Assembly: GCA_030522415.1 (NCBI GenBank) | Contig: CM060107.1 | Location: forward strand, 27,928,571 to 27,992,570 | Direction: 5' to 3' | DNA: 64,000 nucleotides | DNA from: Channallabes apus | Taxonomy: Eukaryota > Chordata > Actinopteri > Siluriformes > Clariidae | Shown here: positions 11,087-23,050 of the stretch, piece by piece | Position numbering within the stretch: the stretch's first letter is position 1 | How the letters are laid out: each line of letters opens with the position of its first letter | The notes under the pieces: model-generated | Seen by the model: only the letters and a program-made list of their open reading frames with translations | Database searches by the model: none | Told to the model about the DNA's origin: nothing | Made by a program: the position numbers and the translations under genes

Positions 11087-11944
11087 TGTGACTACGTCTA
11101 AGGAGGAGCAGAGGCGCGGCCATTTATACACGCGGTTGCCAGGCAACGCCGCAATCAGCGTGAACGCGCCTCACCTGGCGGCGTGTTTATTTAAGGGTCC
11201 TGATACCTCGGCACTTCGTGCGATTATTTAGGTAGCACCGGTAAGGTATCAGGGCCAAAGACCCAGCCTCTGCCCATAAGACCCCGGTGAAAGAGAGAGC
11301 GGCGTGCTGTCCTTTAAGCGCGCGCTTTCAGGTTAAGTATAAGGTTTATACCAGGGGTGTCAAACTCATTTTAGGGTGAGGGCCGGATGAGAAGAAATGT
11401 GCGGGCCGAATTTGTTGTTTTTTTAATCATAGTGCATCAAATTACAACAAATACACTATATTCTGTAAAACTGCATTTAACAAGTCCTCAGAAACTGTTC
11501 ATTAACACTCTTTTAGACTTTATTTAATACTACTACTAATAAAAATAATGATAATAAAAAAGATTTGATATTTAATATTATTGTTCAAATCATCCTGCGG
11601 GCCGTACTGGACGCCTTAGTGGGCCGTATTCGGCCCGCGGGCCGTATGTTTGACACCCCTGGTTTATACAAAAACAACCTACACAAAACCTCCTCTATAT
11701 AAATCCTCGGTAAGGGCGTAAGCCGCGAGGGGATATAATTTTTATTTTTAGTTACCAGAGCCCCGTCTGTGCTCGCGTAGACGGCGGAGCTCTGTTTATT
11801 TTGTGTTTTCAGTTTTCCTTTTGTTTCATTTTAAGTTTCTAATCAATAATCCAACTCCTGTTTCATTCACTCCCTCTAAAGCCCTGTAGTCAGGGCTCTT
11901 ATAAACATTAAAATCTCTCGTGTTGCAGCTCTCCGTACCGCACA
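11087..11944 (+). mobile_element. Candidate solo LTR, GC-rich and hairpin-bearing
   Basis: The segment is sharply bounded in GC content, starts TGTGACTACG and ends CCGCACA, fitting the TG...CA rule with TGTG/CACA. Flanking 5-mers CAAGA and CAAAA differ at one base, consistent with a decayed target duplication. A TATA box (TATATAAAT, 11696-11704) is followed by structured sequence. Perfect or near-perfect stems occur at 11196-11256 (CCTGATACCT with AGGTATCAGG), 11705-11730 (CCTCGG with CCGCGAGG), 11758-11792 and 11881-11896 (GCCCTG with CAGGGC). About 540 bases remain after removing the inserted hAT MITE. No internal gag/pol follows. Confidence 0.45.
11352..11661. mobile_element. 310-bp hAT MITE inside the LTR-like segment
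   Basis: The left end CAGGGGTGTCAAACTCATTT is mirrored by the right end TATGTTTGACACCCCTG. A perfect 8-bp duplication GTTTATAC lies at 11344-11351 and 11662-11669. Subterminal GGGCCGGA/GCGGGCC words are typical of this widespread hAT group. The interior is AT-rich and non-coding. Confidence 0.95.
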
Positions 11945-13379
11945 CAAAACAAGAGATAAAAAAAAAAAAAACTCCTACTCTTCGTGATGATGTCTTGCCT
12001 GCACATTTGAATATAGCCTACATTCTTATTACTGCACTTTATTTCAAATATACATGCCCGACATGCCCCATACTAGGGGAAATGTTTTTGTGCTGTTGTG
12101 GAAATATATATCTCACCGTTTAGGTGTTAATCAATTAAATGGCAATTTTAATTGGTATGCTTATTGAAGGCAAAACCTTAGTAAATGCTATTTAACACAC
12201 AAACAGTGTCATGGTGGCATGACTGTGATTCCTTTGCTCCCGGTACACCTCATTCAAATAATCAGATAATTACTAACCCTGAGCTGAAGTGAGTGAAACG
12301 GGAAAAACACAACCCGGATTTTAAGGCACAGATGCATCACCCACTTACTGTATTTTGTTGAAATCTACTTTTCTACGATGTTGCATCAGTAGTTCCAATA
12401 CAGCAACGAGTACTTGGGTTCTATACCAGTTTGATCAACCTGATCTGTGTTGCAGCAGTTGGTAACTGGACTTGGCTGAACTGGATTTTTTTATTTAAAA
12501 AAAATGTTTGACATATTTCTTGTGTTGTTTCCCAATGTGTAAACAAAATTTAACAGTAAGGCTGCTTTATGTTAAGTGCAATCTTTGACCAACACTCTTA
12601 TTTATTTGTTTTAGCAGAGGCTCAAAATTCATTTTACACTGAGGACAAATGAAGAAAAATCATCACCACTTAGTGTTCACTAGATGGCAACAGTGCACTA
12701 AACCAGAATAACTTGGTGCATAACCTGACCTAGTCTGAGTAAATTAATATACATGATCGTGGGTTCCAGTTGGTTCAGTATTAGTAGTCTAGGCTTTATT
12801 TATATATAAGGACAAGTTTCAGCATGGATATTTATCCAAAAGAAAATGAATGTAGATCTTTGCTGTAGATTTTTCTTTTTCTTTCAGGTTTACAAAATAA
12901 GAAAATGTGAATTCTACCAACAACTGAATGGCTACTGTAATGTGGATATATTTTGATATAAATATATCAAATACAAAACACAGAAATTGAATAAGGACTA
13001 TTGTAAGTGTGTTCAAATTATGGAGATGACATTACTACAACCTAGTTTAATTAATTAATATAAGAGTAATGTTTATTTAAGTGCAAAGGACCAAGAAACA
13101 CGTTATATTTAACAATTGTATTTTATTGGCCTTGGAAATGTAGATATGGGCATTAAACCCATTACATATTTTCTTTTAAAGAAATTTTAAGAAAAGAATT
13201 GTGGAAAAATTACTAAAGTTTTCATAATTGAAGTGCTCTCTTTTTTTCTTTTCAGTAAAGCAAATTGTAATAAAAAGACAGGTGCGTGTTTCTTTGCAAA
13301 TATTCTCTCTTTTTTGCATGATTAAGTTTATGATTTATTATTCTTGTCTTATTATTAAACGAGCTTCGTTCATGCTGCA

Positions 13380-13480
13380 TGATGAGGACTAGCAATTAGT
13401 GTATGCAAATGAGAAAGGACTACAGGAAGCTTTCACTAATTTCTTGACAGATGAACAAAGAAAAGTGCACAAAGCTTTGG
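13380..13480. promoter_or_regulatory. Candidate enhancer block with octamer and SOX words
   Basis: A perfect POU octamer ATGCAAAT (13403-13410) is preceded by a homeodomain word CAATTAGT and followed 43 bases later by a SOX-type GAACAAAG (13453-13460). Clusters of this type are common in neural enhancers near developmental genes. Conservation is untested. Confidence 0.3.
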
Positions 13481-13639
13481 TTGCTGCATGTATGTAGTTT
13501 TTCTCATTATGGTCCTGTGTCTGTCTTTACTACCGTAATAGTAACTTGTTACAAAATTGTTACAAAATACCTTTGTGTACTGATATTTCATAATTTTTTT
13601 GAAGATTGACAGATTGTTTCAATAGCAATAGATATGTCT

Positions 13640-13770
13640 CTGGGACTCTAACAGTAGCTCTGGCAAATCAGAATGTTGCTCCATGCCTCAACTGTGTGCA
13701 CAGGATCATTTGTTAATCTCTAATTAACACACTGCTATTTGCTCTGTCTGATCAAGCAGTCTCATTAATC
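13640..13770. promoter_or_regulatory. Candidate conserved non-coding block
   Basis: A complex-composition stretch with TCTAATTAACAC (homeodomain) and CATTTGTTAAT words in otherwise AT-rich unique sequence. Offered only as a candidate, because there is no alignment. Confidence 0.22.
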
Positions 13771-15597
13771 CAACAAAATTGAAAGTTTACAGTACATTTT
13801 ATCTCTTACTGTGGTCATGTTTGCTCTGATTCCATATTGATATTATTCACAAATAAAAGCTGGTGTAGACTTTGAAGTTCAGGGTTTTGCTATTATGTGC
13901 ATTCCAAGTCTGCAAGACTTATTTTGTATGCTTGATTGTTGGCCTTGTCTTTCTCATCAAATAAAGCAAATTTACTTACTGAAACACTAATAAGCTTTGA
14001 AGATGTTGCAAACAGTGATATTCTGTTTTATTTGTGGATCTATAGGAGCCTTTGATTTGAGAGTTTTTTTAATGATAAAAAGCTGAACCTATGCTGCTTT
14101 CAGTTTGATTTCAATGTTGATTTCAGTTATTGTGTTTCTGGAGTATAAAGTAGCCTACACAGTAAACTTTGTTTTTCTTCCTCTATGCAAAAAGCAGCCT
14201 CTTCTCAAACATTTGAAGTGGCAAAATAAAAATGTGTATGTGCCTTGGGAAACTAGATTTTAGGTGGAATTGATTCACCTGATCAAAGCATGGAGTATCA
14301 GTTCCAGCTAATGTTATAAATGTTCCAGAATTGAGTGCTGAAATGTTTGATCTTATTCCTATCTGGAGCAGTGTGCGATGAAGTGAGTGACTAATTTATG
14401 AGGACATAACAAGGAAGCTATTAAGCAAACAGTTTTCCCAGCTTCAACTGATACTGTGAAAGGACCACTCAGGGCAAGACACACGGTAGTTCAGTTTTTA
14501 AAGAATTAATGCTGAAATGTTTACAACTAAGGGTTTACTCTTTTAGAAATGCATCATTCGGCTTTTGATGTGTTTGGATGAAATACACACTAAGGATAAA
14601 AAGGATTGAAATAGGAGGCAATTCCTTTTTTTGTCTCCATTTTCTTTTTTGAATAAAGCTGTAACCCATTTGTGAACCTGTACAGCAAAGGAGAATATCC
14701 AATTTCCACAAGTGGAGCATAGGGAAGTGTTTAGGCTACTTGAAGTATATCTCTTAATGAGAAAAGGCGAGAAGAAATTCATGTGCATGTTTTATGCAAT
14801 CCGTTTCTGGGTGCCCATGAATAATGATGTGTGATTGTGAAGCCTAAAAAAGAAACAATGGAAAAAGAGAGAAAGGAAAAGAAGCTGGTTAAAAATGTAC
14901 AAGATGTTTAATTAATATTTAAGGGAGGATGAAATATTTAACGGAAACAAATGAGCAAAACATTTAAAACCATCTAATAAATAATAGTAGAAGTTATAAG
15001 GAAAGAGGTCCAGTTGCCTCAGCGGGTCGTCAGAATTCCTACCACGCTCACACTTGTGTCTGATCTCAGCCTAGGCAATTTACTTATTTATTTATTTTCC
15101 ATATGGCAGCTGTTAGAAGGGTTCGACAGGTCTGGCACTTTGCAAAGGAATATTGGCTTTTTGTTGAGGTTGCTTTGGATGGATGCCACAGGCCAGTCAG
15201 AATTTTATGCCGCTGCTGGTCTTGCACAAGTTCAGGGCAGGACGTTGGCAGTGACCAGAAGGAGAGATGAAATTTTATGCCAGAGGAGTGGACTTTCTGT
15301 TGGAAGGGTAAATTAACTCAGAGCACTAAATTTCACTTTGGGTGAAATTCAGCACATTATACTCTTATAGCGTTTCAAATTAATACAATAATATGGTCAT
15401 AGACTTTTTTATTTTATTTATGGACAATCTATATGGACTATTTATGGACATCTTCCAGCATGTTAAAGGGCTATACCTCAGGGTGTAATGTAATTCTAGC
15501 TTTGTAACAATCAGTGTAAAATCTATGTTAAAATTTACAGCTTAGGGTGATGTTGGCATTGAAGGGTGACACCTTCAATAGAAGAAGAACAAAAAGA

Positions 15598-15800
15598 AGA
15601 AAGGCTTTTTTTTGTCACATGTGCATTGCACTAGAGTGATTTTATTTTCTTTGCATATCCTAGCTTGTTAGTAAGATGGGGTCAGAACACAGAGTCAGCC
15701 ATGATAAGGGTTAAGGGCCATGCATAAGTGTTTGAAAGTGGGAGTAACTTATTGTTCAGCAACCCAGAGTCCTTAACCACTGAGCCACCCCTGCCCAAAG
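15598..15800. repeat. Degraded interspersed repeat ending CCACTGAGCCACCC
   Basis: The segment from TTTGTCACATGTGCATTGCA through GCATATCCTAGCTTGTTAG and GGGTCAGAACACAGAGTCAG to CCTTAACCACTGAGCCACCC follows the order of a common SINE-like repeat I associate with catfishes and other otophysans. Some inner parts are deleted. The family name is not certain. Confidence 0.55.
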
Positions 15801-16293
15801 CTACCATCCAAAATGGGGCTACTTTAAAATCTAAAGTTTAAATCCCCCAATTTTTTTTTTAAAGTTACATTTCCTTAATTGGCTGGGAAATGACACCTAC
15901 TCATTTTAATCAAATTCTATGTGATTTACATTACCTGGTTATTTATCTATTCATTTCTTTATTTTCTTTATTTTCATTTGTCTTCTCTGATTAGATTTTT
16001 TCATATATTAGGCTTTAACTTGTTTTAAATGGATGTTTAACGCGTAAGATGTTCACTACACACCTTATTTAAGATTAAATTTTTTGCCACTCAGTGACCT
16101 CTTCTTTTAATTTCCTTTTTTTTTTCAACATAAGAAGATAATTAAACCAGCAAACAAATAATTAATTGAGTCAATGAGAACAATTAGTTCAAAGACACCT
16201 TTGAGAATTGACTGTGCATAGTGAGTGGGTTAATTTTCATGCAGCAAAATGTTTAAGTGGCGCAAGTACTCTTGTTGCTGTGTGCGTGCATGT

Positions 16294-16312
16294 GGGAGGG
16301 AGGGCGGGAGGG
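16294..16312 (+). other. G-quadruplex motif
   Basis: Five GGG runs are separated by single bases (GGGAGGGAGGGCGGGAGGG). One-base loops predict a very stable quadruplex. It follows a TGTGTGCGTGCATGTG purine-pyrimidine tract and precedes a TTTTATAA word. Confidence 0.85.
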
Positions 16313-17639
16313 TTTTATAATTGCATTTAAATTTACTTTACATTATATTTACTTTACTACATACAAGTTGAAGGTACTTTAGGTTAGATCACATAAATCT
16401 ATTTTGTTGACTATTATAACACTACTATATAACACCCCCTTCATGCTGAGATGGATTTCTGTTTACCATCTTCATATTGTGTAACAAGGGTCTTGCATTG
16501 GCCCATGACAAAAATGATGCGCTGCCACCTGCGTTTAGCTGGATTATAATATGTACTGAATGTTGTGGCACTAATGTCACTGACCTGTGCGCCTCATACA
16601 TCAACGTATGCGTGTGTTTGTGTGTGTTTTGACAGCTTCAAGGGGCCTGCTGCAGCCATCGCTCTAACCTTGCCTACAACCCGACATCATTACCCCTGTG
16701 ACTTATGGCCGAGCTGCCCTGAGTGAGCACTTTTATTTCCCTCTGTGGTTAGTGCAGCGGACAGAGCCCTTCAGATCCTGTTAGTGTGCTTATGGCTCTA
16801 AAGTAAGAATGAGGCCCCTCTTTCACCAGCTTGCCTTCCTTCATCTTCATCGAGTGAACTCTTCGGTCTTCATCTTCAGTGACTAGCCAAGGGAATATCT
16901 GATTTAGTATTAGGAATACTAAGCCAGAGGTAAAAAATAAAATAAAATAAAATAAATCCCCCTGTGGTTTGACAATCAGCTTAAGTTTCAGCTTAGGTTT
17001 ACAGTAGAGAGAGTAGTTCATATTTGTGTTTCAGCATGGTAATTACAGTGATCTTTAAATTCTGTCTTCATAATTCCAACTTAATCGTTCATGCATTCAG
17101 TGTGGTATGACTGAATGCCTTGCATGTTGCTTGGTCACTGCATATTTGAGAATTGGGCGCTGCATATTTCAACAGATTTGGAAGCGTTAGAGCACCTTCT
17201 AAATTTCTGCTTAGTTAATGTGTAACTGTAGACAGTCTCTTTATGCTTCTATTATCTTCTCAACTTAAAGTTGAGAATTTCTAACTTTTCTGGCTCACAT
17301 TTAAAGTCCTGGTTGGCTTTTTTCATGCTCCTTCTAATGTTACAATGGATTATGATACAGGAATCCATGTGTATTAACAGAGGTTTTTTTTAAAGACTCC
17401 ATATTTTCCTCATTTTAATCATTACAGAAAAATTTTTAAGATTTTAATGATTGGTATTCCACAGTAATTGGAACACATCATTGTCTGACATGATTATATT
17501 GTAACTATGTTTATATGCAGTCATTACTTTTAAATACAGGCATATTTTAAGGTTACGGCATATTTAATGATTTAGCTGTTTTCATTGATATTTCAATTAC
17601 AGCACCACAATCTACTGTATTATGCTTACTTCTAAATAT

Positions 17640-17885
17640 TACTGAACCAAAACTGTAATGGACCCGAGCCCAGAAAACTCTCTAATGGAGCGTGTTAATT
17701 AAAATTATCTGGTAAACAGGGCAAGTTGCACCAAATCAGGGGCCAGCAGCATGTGCCAAGTTAATGCCTGATGTTCAATAATTATGTCCACTACCCACCG
17801 AGCAGCTGGCTGAAACTCTGTTCCCCAAATGCCTCAGAGGACCAAACGACTGCAGCTCTGACTCATTTCTCCTGCCATGACACCA
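17640..17885. promoter_or_regulatory. Candidate regulatory block with forkhead site
   Basis: Unique mixed-composition sequence with GGTAAACA (17711-17718), a consensus forkhead site, beside GTTAATTAAAATTA homeodomain words. Candidate only. Confidence 0.28.
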
Positions 17886-18548
17886 AAATGTAAGTGAAGG
17901 TGAATCTATCTTTAATTTACAGGATACCATGAAGTATAAACCTTAAGTCACATTTTACTGCTAAGATGAAACGCAACTGCACAAGCCGGAGAGACATACA
18001 CTAGTTGTTAAACTGTGAGTGGTGTGTAGTATTTTAACTCAAGCTCATAAAACAGAATAATGGCAGTGTTTGCCTCTAAAAGACAGCTGCCAGAGCATGC
18101 ATTTCAGATAAATGTGTATGGCTTCTTTCTTTAAAAAAATGAGTGTGCACAGAGTAGGACACAGCAGCTTTGGCAATGCCATCCAAAGGAAAAAGCTTTT
18201 CTTTCCACCTATTCAGCATTTTAAAAACGTTCTACCTAATTTAAACTCCATTTATGGTCCACGTAATTAAAATTTCCGGCCCTGCGACCTGGGATCACTT
18301 TGTAGGATAATGAATGGGCTGAGGGCATGAGTGGAGTAGACTCTTGCGTACCCTGTGAAAGCCCACAGCTCCATACCCTGTCAAGGTTAGCCAGACACTA
18401 GGAGACAGAATATGGAGAGAGATTTTCAACCAGTGAACTACATCTTGCATCGTACTGAAAACGTACTCTAGGTTGACATACTGTATATATAGAATTATAT
18501 ACTCATCATACTCAAACACCTTTGAACTATTTTAGAACATTCAATTAG

Positions 18549-18573
18549 TATAATAATAATAATAATAATAATA
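18549..18573. repeat. (TAA)n microsatellite
   Basis: About eight AAT/TAA units in AT-rich sequence. Confidence 0.95.
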
Positions 18574-19913
18574 CTAGACGTAGATATCTGAGGCATCTTT
18601 AACTTAATTTGTTGAAACAATTAGTTTTATTAGTATTTATTTTTATATGCACAAAACCTATAATTCTGTAAAAAGAATATTTAAAGCTTTAAGTAACATG
18701 TTAAATGGGTACTATAGGCAGAAATCCATTTTTTTAAATGCATAATTCTTAATATTATTTCATCATTCGAGCAAATTGGGATATAACATTAAATATTGAT
18801 TTGCATTCACTGAAGAAAATCACAATGTTTGGAGACAAAAAAATGCCATCCATCAAAATATTTGTAGTTTTGAGTGAAATTATCATATACCCACTGTCAT
18901 TGCCTCACATTTATACTTCCTCACTTTTACTGTGACTACAAACTAGTTTGAACCGCTTTGTTTGAGGAAATTCTATTAATCTGCTGCTTGTCCATTGATC
19001 TGATGTGATCTGAGTGATGGGTTGACAGCTAAACAGTCACTCTATCATGAATGTTTTACTAATTGCCTAGGCATCATTGCAAATAAACTGCATTGGTGAA
19101 TTTTCTCTTTCATCCCCTGTAAGTTCTATGAAGAATGCATCATATCCTTTATAACCACAGAAATACTTATTTCATTCTTTGTGGAAAAAGACAATCTTTT
19201 CTCTTCAGTTTTCTAAGACCTTTCTCTGTATTTCAAATCATACTGACCTAAAAAGGTTGATCAAAGACTGTTGGAACGTCTCAGCCTGCAGCAAGCAATA
19301 AATTGGACCATTCTGTGTTTTTCCACTGACAAATTATTCTCCTGAGCCCTAACATTCTTACTAGCGTCTCAATTAGCTAGAGACAGATGCACCCAGTATT
19401 CAAAAATATAATGTTTAATGTATTTTTTTCAATATTTTAACATAACCGTTCATAGGTAGCTATTCTTAATTTTTGTGAAAATAATAACTATTTGCTCCCA
19501 TTTGAAGTTTGTGCTGCGTGTATGATGCCGTTGAATTCGCTCAAGCTGGTGCTCTCGGTTTAAATCCCTGCAGGCTTTTCCACTGTGCTGAAGTGGCTTG
19601 CAGCATCTCTCCTTTTATGTGGCTGTTAAAAGACAATATTTCTCCTTTTTCTGAGAGGATAGGCACAATTCCCCTAGCTTTGAGCGGAAGACATAATAAA
19701 AAGAAAGTTTACTGTAAAAAAGAAAAGTAACAAACCTAACAGGCCATGACAAGTCACATATTAACTTGCCTTTGTTTCCCCGGGTAATGTGACACATATA
19801 TATTTTTGTAATAAATTTGAGCACATATATTGTGCACATATACCTATTTTCAATGTACATATCCGACATGATAACCTGATGCATATGTACTCAAAACTGA
19901 AATCTAAAAGTAT

Positions 19914-19969
19914 TATTGTTGTTGTTGTTGTTATTATCATTATTATTATTAATAATAATAATAATAATG
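19914..19969. repeat. Compound (TTG)n(TTA)n(TAA)n microsatellite with mirror symmetry
   Basis: TTG units pass to TTA units and then switch to AAT units. ATTATTATTATT is followed by AATAATAATAAT, forming a perfect self-complementary hairpin. Confidence 0.92.
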
Positions 19970-19996
19970 TTGAGTACACATAAACATTATACTGTA

Positions 19997-19997
19997 C

Positions 19998-20087
<90 letters not shown>
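19997..20087. repeat. (TG)n(TA)n microsatellite
   Basis: A short TG run continues into about 79 bases of pure TA. Confidence 0.97.
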
Positions 20088-20090
<3 letters not shown>

Positions 20091-21839
20091 TATTCTATTG
20101 AATTAGACACTAATGCATTTTGATTTAATGCTGTTTGATTATGTAGAGCAGGTTGCTAGGACGACTGAACCATCAGTCAGTATCACTTTCTGTTGTCTGG
20201 GTGGTGAGAGACCCCTAGTCTCTGGTGTGCTTGAATAATAGGCAGGAAGAATAATGCCATAAAGCTGTATATGACATTGTAACATATAAGCATCAACCTC
20301 TCCCATCGATCACCACACCAATGACCCAAGGTTTCCAAATGACAGACTGATATGCTTAAATTCTTGTTGTTTTGGAAGAGGGCATGTCATATTAACCCTT
20401 GAAAATGGAGTTGTCCCAGTGCGCTTGAAGCGAGATTCTTAACAGTGACTGATCTGAGTGCTTTTCAAGCATCATTTATCACAGACGGATCTCCAGCAGT
20501 GTGCCATGACACAGGGTTGTAACCGATCTTAATGTGTAAGAATAACAGTCATTGACAACCTATTAGAATTGTACAGCTGGGGAAATCAAGTAATGACCAA
20601 CTGCATTCTGTAATTTTTTATATATTTATATAGGTCAGCTTTTTAAATTAGCAAAAGAGAGGTCAGGTACTAATATATTTTTTCTTTTAAGAACAGAAAA
20701 ATGCATATTTGTGGCATTTAGGGATTGGTTTGCTTTTAGGAATTGTTTTATGTTCTCCTGTAGATAAATTCTAAAATGACATCTTGAAAGTGAAAGATAC
20801 CATAAGCAGCAAGAGCAATACAGCTTAGTTACTATTAGCTGTTCTATTACTGATGGCATTCTTTATCAAATGATGGGTTTTATTGCATTCATCACACATG
20901 GGAAAAGGAGATAATTGTAATGGTTTATTTAATAATAATTAACAAATGATTATAGGCATATTATGTATAAGAGTAAGTAAGTGTAAACATTTCATTAATC
21001 TCATTTAGTGATTAATCTCAATTGTATTCATCGCTCCTTATTCTTCCTAGAATAAGAAAAATAGCACGATGTAAAAGTGAGTAAATTTATAAAGTGAAGG
21101 TCATTAATTATATACATAATACAGATGTCTTCTGGAGGGAACAGCAGTACAAACAAGCTATTTACTAGCCTGCAACAACAAAATGATCCTCCTGTCTTAG
21201 AGGTTAAGTGGAATGCCAATATAGTATTGACAAAATGTCACGTTAGTCTTGCTAGAAGCCCTCATTCACACACGACGCTATGCTTCTTTATTAGGTCACA
21301 GACACGGCGAGTGCAGCCAGACTCACTCAGGGTCAAACCATTCAGCATCCTGACTGGCTCAGTGTGAAGTGTTCCACTATATCATCTAGAAAACATAGCA
21401 AATATAGCCAGTGTTTGACTAAAATGAGCATTCCTAGCATTTATGATTTGTTGGGAGGGGAGGATGATGTGGTTTGTTCGAAAGTATATCAGCACAAGTC
21501 TGACCGTGCCCTGAGAATGACCCCTTCATACAGATTGTCTATTGCAAGAATGCCATCCTTTTATTGTTCTTTTGTTCATTGTGGCTCAAAAAACGGACGA
21601 GCCGCAACTCTCTGAGGTAGCTGCACAATTGCGGAGTGCTCCATTTCTCTTCAGTGAGTGTCTCTCTGGCCTTAGCAATATGCACAACTGCTGGATTTAA
21701 CTGTGTGTATGGCCATGAGTGGGAATTGTCAGGACTATAACGCTTTTATGGCTTCACATTTGCTCAGTGGATCTGGGACTACCATTGCGCATAATTAACT
21801 ACCAATGAAGTGCTCCCCAGAGTCAATCTGTCTGCTTTA

Positions 21840-22010
21840 TTAACAAAGTAATGCAGTTATGCTTTAATTGGCCCTTTTATTGTTAGGCAAATTAGATGAA
21901 ATGATAGACCACATGGTTAAGGAAAAGAGACCATTAATGGTTGCCGTGTCCATTAGAATATGTTATCAAGGAAATAATGCTGTGTGTTTCTTGATATCTT
22001 GTTTGTTTCA
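21840..22010. promoter_or_regulatory. Candidate conserved non-coding block
   Basis: Complex unique sequence containing CTTTAATTGG, CCCTTTTATTGTTAGGC and CCATTAATGG words, with no coding potential in any frame. Candidate only. Confidence 0.25.
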
Positions 22011-22713
22011 GCTGCTAAGCATTGTTGTTCCTCGATGCAGTGTGTGTAAATACCGTTGTTTGAACGATTTCATTTTTAAACACTGTGTCCATTCATGCAT
22101 TCGGAACTCCTATAAAGTGCAATACAGACTGATGGTTTTAGTAGAATGTGTGCGTGTGTGTGTTTTTTCTTTCTTGCAGTCTGTCATACCAAGGCAATAA
22201 AAATGACACTTTCCTTCTCCACTTTGTCACTGCTGCTTATGGCAAGGTAAAAGTATGTCATTTTATAATGGATTGCACAGTTTAAGACTTCTTCAAGGTC
22301 TTTTGTAAACTAATTGAACTGAAAGGCAAACATATTATATCTCCCTGCAAAAACTTTATTCAAGCACAGTTGGACATTGACATTAGCTCTAGTTGAAGGT
22401 TGTACCTGAGGCTAAGTGAGGTTCTTTCACTTATGAAATAATGTGTATGAGTGTATATATTTTGTTTCTGCTGTTATTTAATTACTAAATTCCATATGTG
22501 CTATTTCATAGTTTTGAAATCTCCAGTATTGTTCTAAAATGTAGGAAAAAATCACTAAAAGTGTGTACAAGATATGTCCAAATATGTGTGTGTGTGTGTT
22601 TTTTTTCGGGGTACTTTATATGTCATTAGAAGATTCTCTTAACATAATGATTTTGTTTCTTAATCTCAGTAAAGTACAGTATGCTTGTAATTTCTTATTA
22701 TTCATTAATATTC

Positions 22714-23050
22714 TCACTCACTCATCTTCTACACCGCTTTATCCTGTATTCAGGGTCGCAGAGCCCTGGAGACTATCCCAGGAGACTTAGGGCACGAGGC
22801 AGGGTACACCCAGGGATCCAATATATTTCAGGGCACACATGCATACTGTATACGCACTACGGGCAATTTGGGAACGCCAATTAGCCTAATATACATGCCT
22901 TTGGACTGTGGGAGGAAACCAGAGTCCACGGAGGAAACCCACCAAGCACGGTCATTCAAACTCTATGCACACAGAAACATGCCCAGGAATTGAACCCGGA
23001 CCCTGGGCGTGCAAGGTGACAGTACTAACCACTACACCACTGTGTCCCCC
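22714..23050 (-). repeat. L2/SINE-like teleost interspersed repeat, nearly full
   Basis: Reads CATCTTCTACACCGCTTTAT through GGAGACTTAGGGCACGAGGC and TTTGGACTGTGGGAGGAAAC to CTAACCACTACACCACTGTG. This is the complete landmark order of a ubiquitous fish repeat, in reverse orientation. Confidence 0.8.

Larger units (their letters stand above)
11945..15597. other. Gene desert, AT-rich; octamer/SOX cluster near 13.4 kb
   Basis: No coding domain was recognised. An apparent 100-residue frame at 15014-15316 matches nothing I know. The sequence is mostly unique and AT-rich with few repeats. See the separate entries for 13380-13480 and 13640-13770. Confidence 0.5.
15801..22713. other. Gene desert with microsatellites and candidate regulatory blocks
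   Basis: No host gene was recognised. Blocks of more complex, unique sequence (about 17640-17880, 18230-18420, 19010-19350, 21120-21980) alternate with AT-rich filler. Open frames here lack domains. Confidence 0.5.

Noticed and set aside
15014..15316. 100-residue plus-strand open frame
   Set aside because: No recognised domain, no splice or promoter context, and repetitive TTTATTTATTTATT inside the frame; likely chance.
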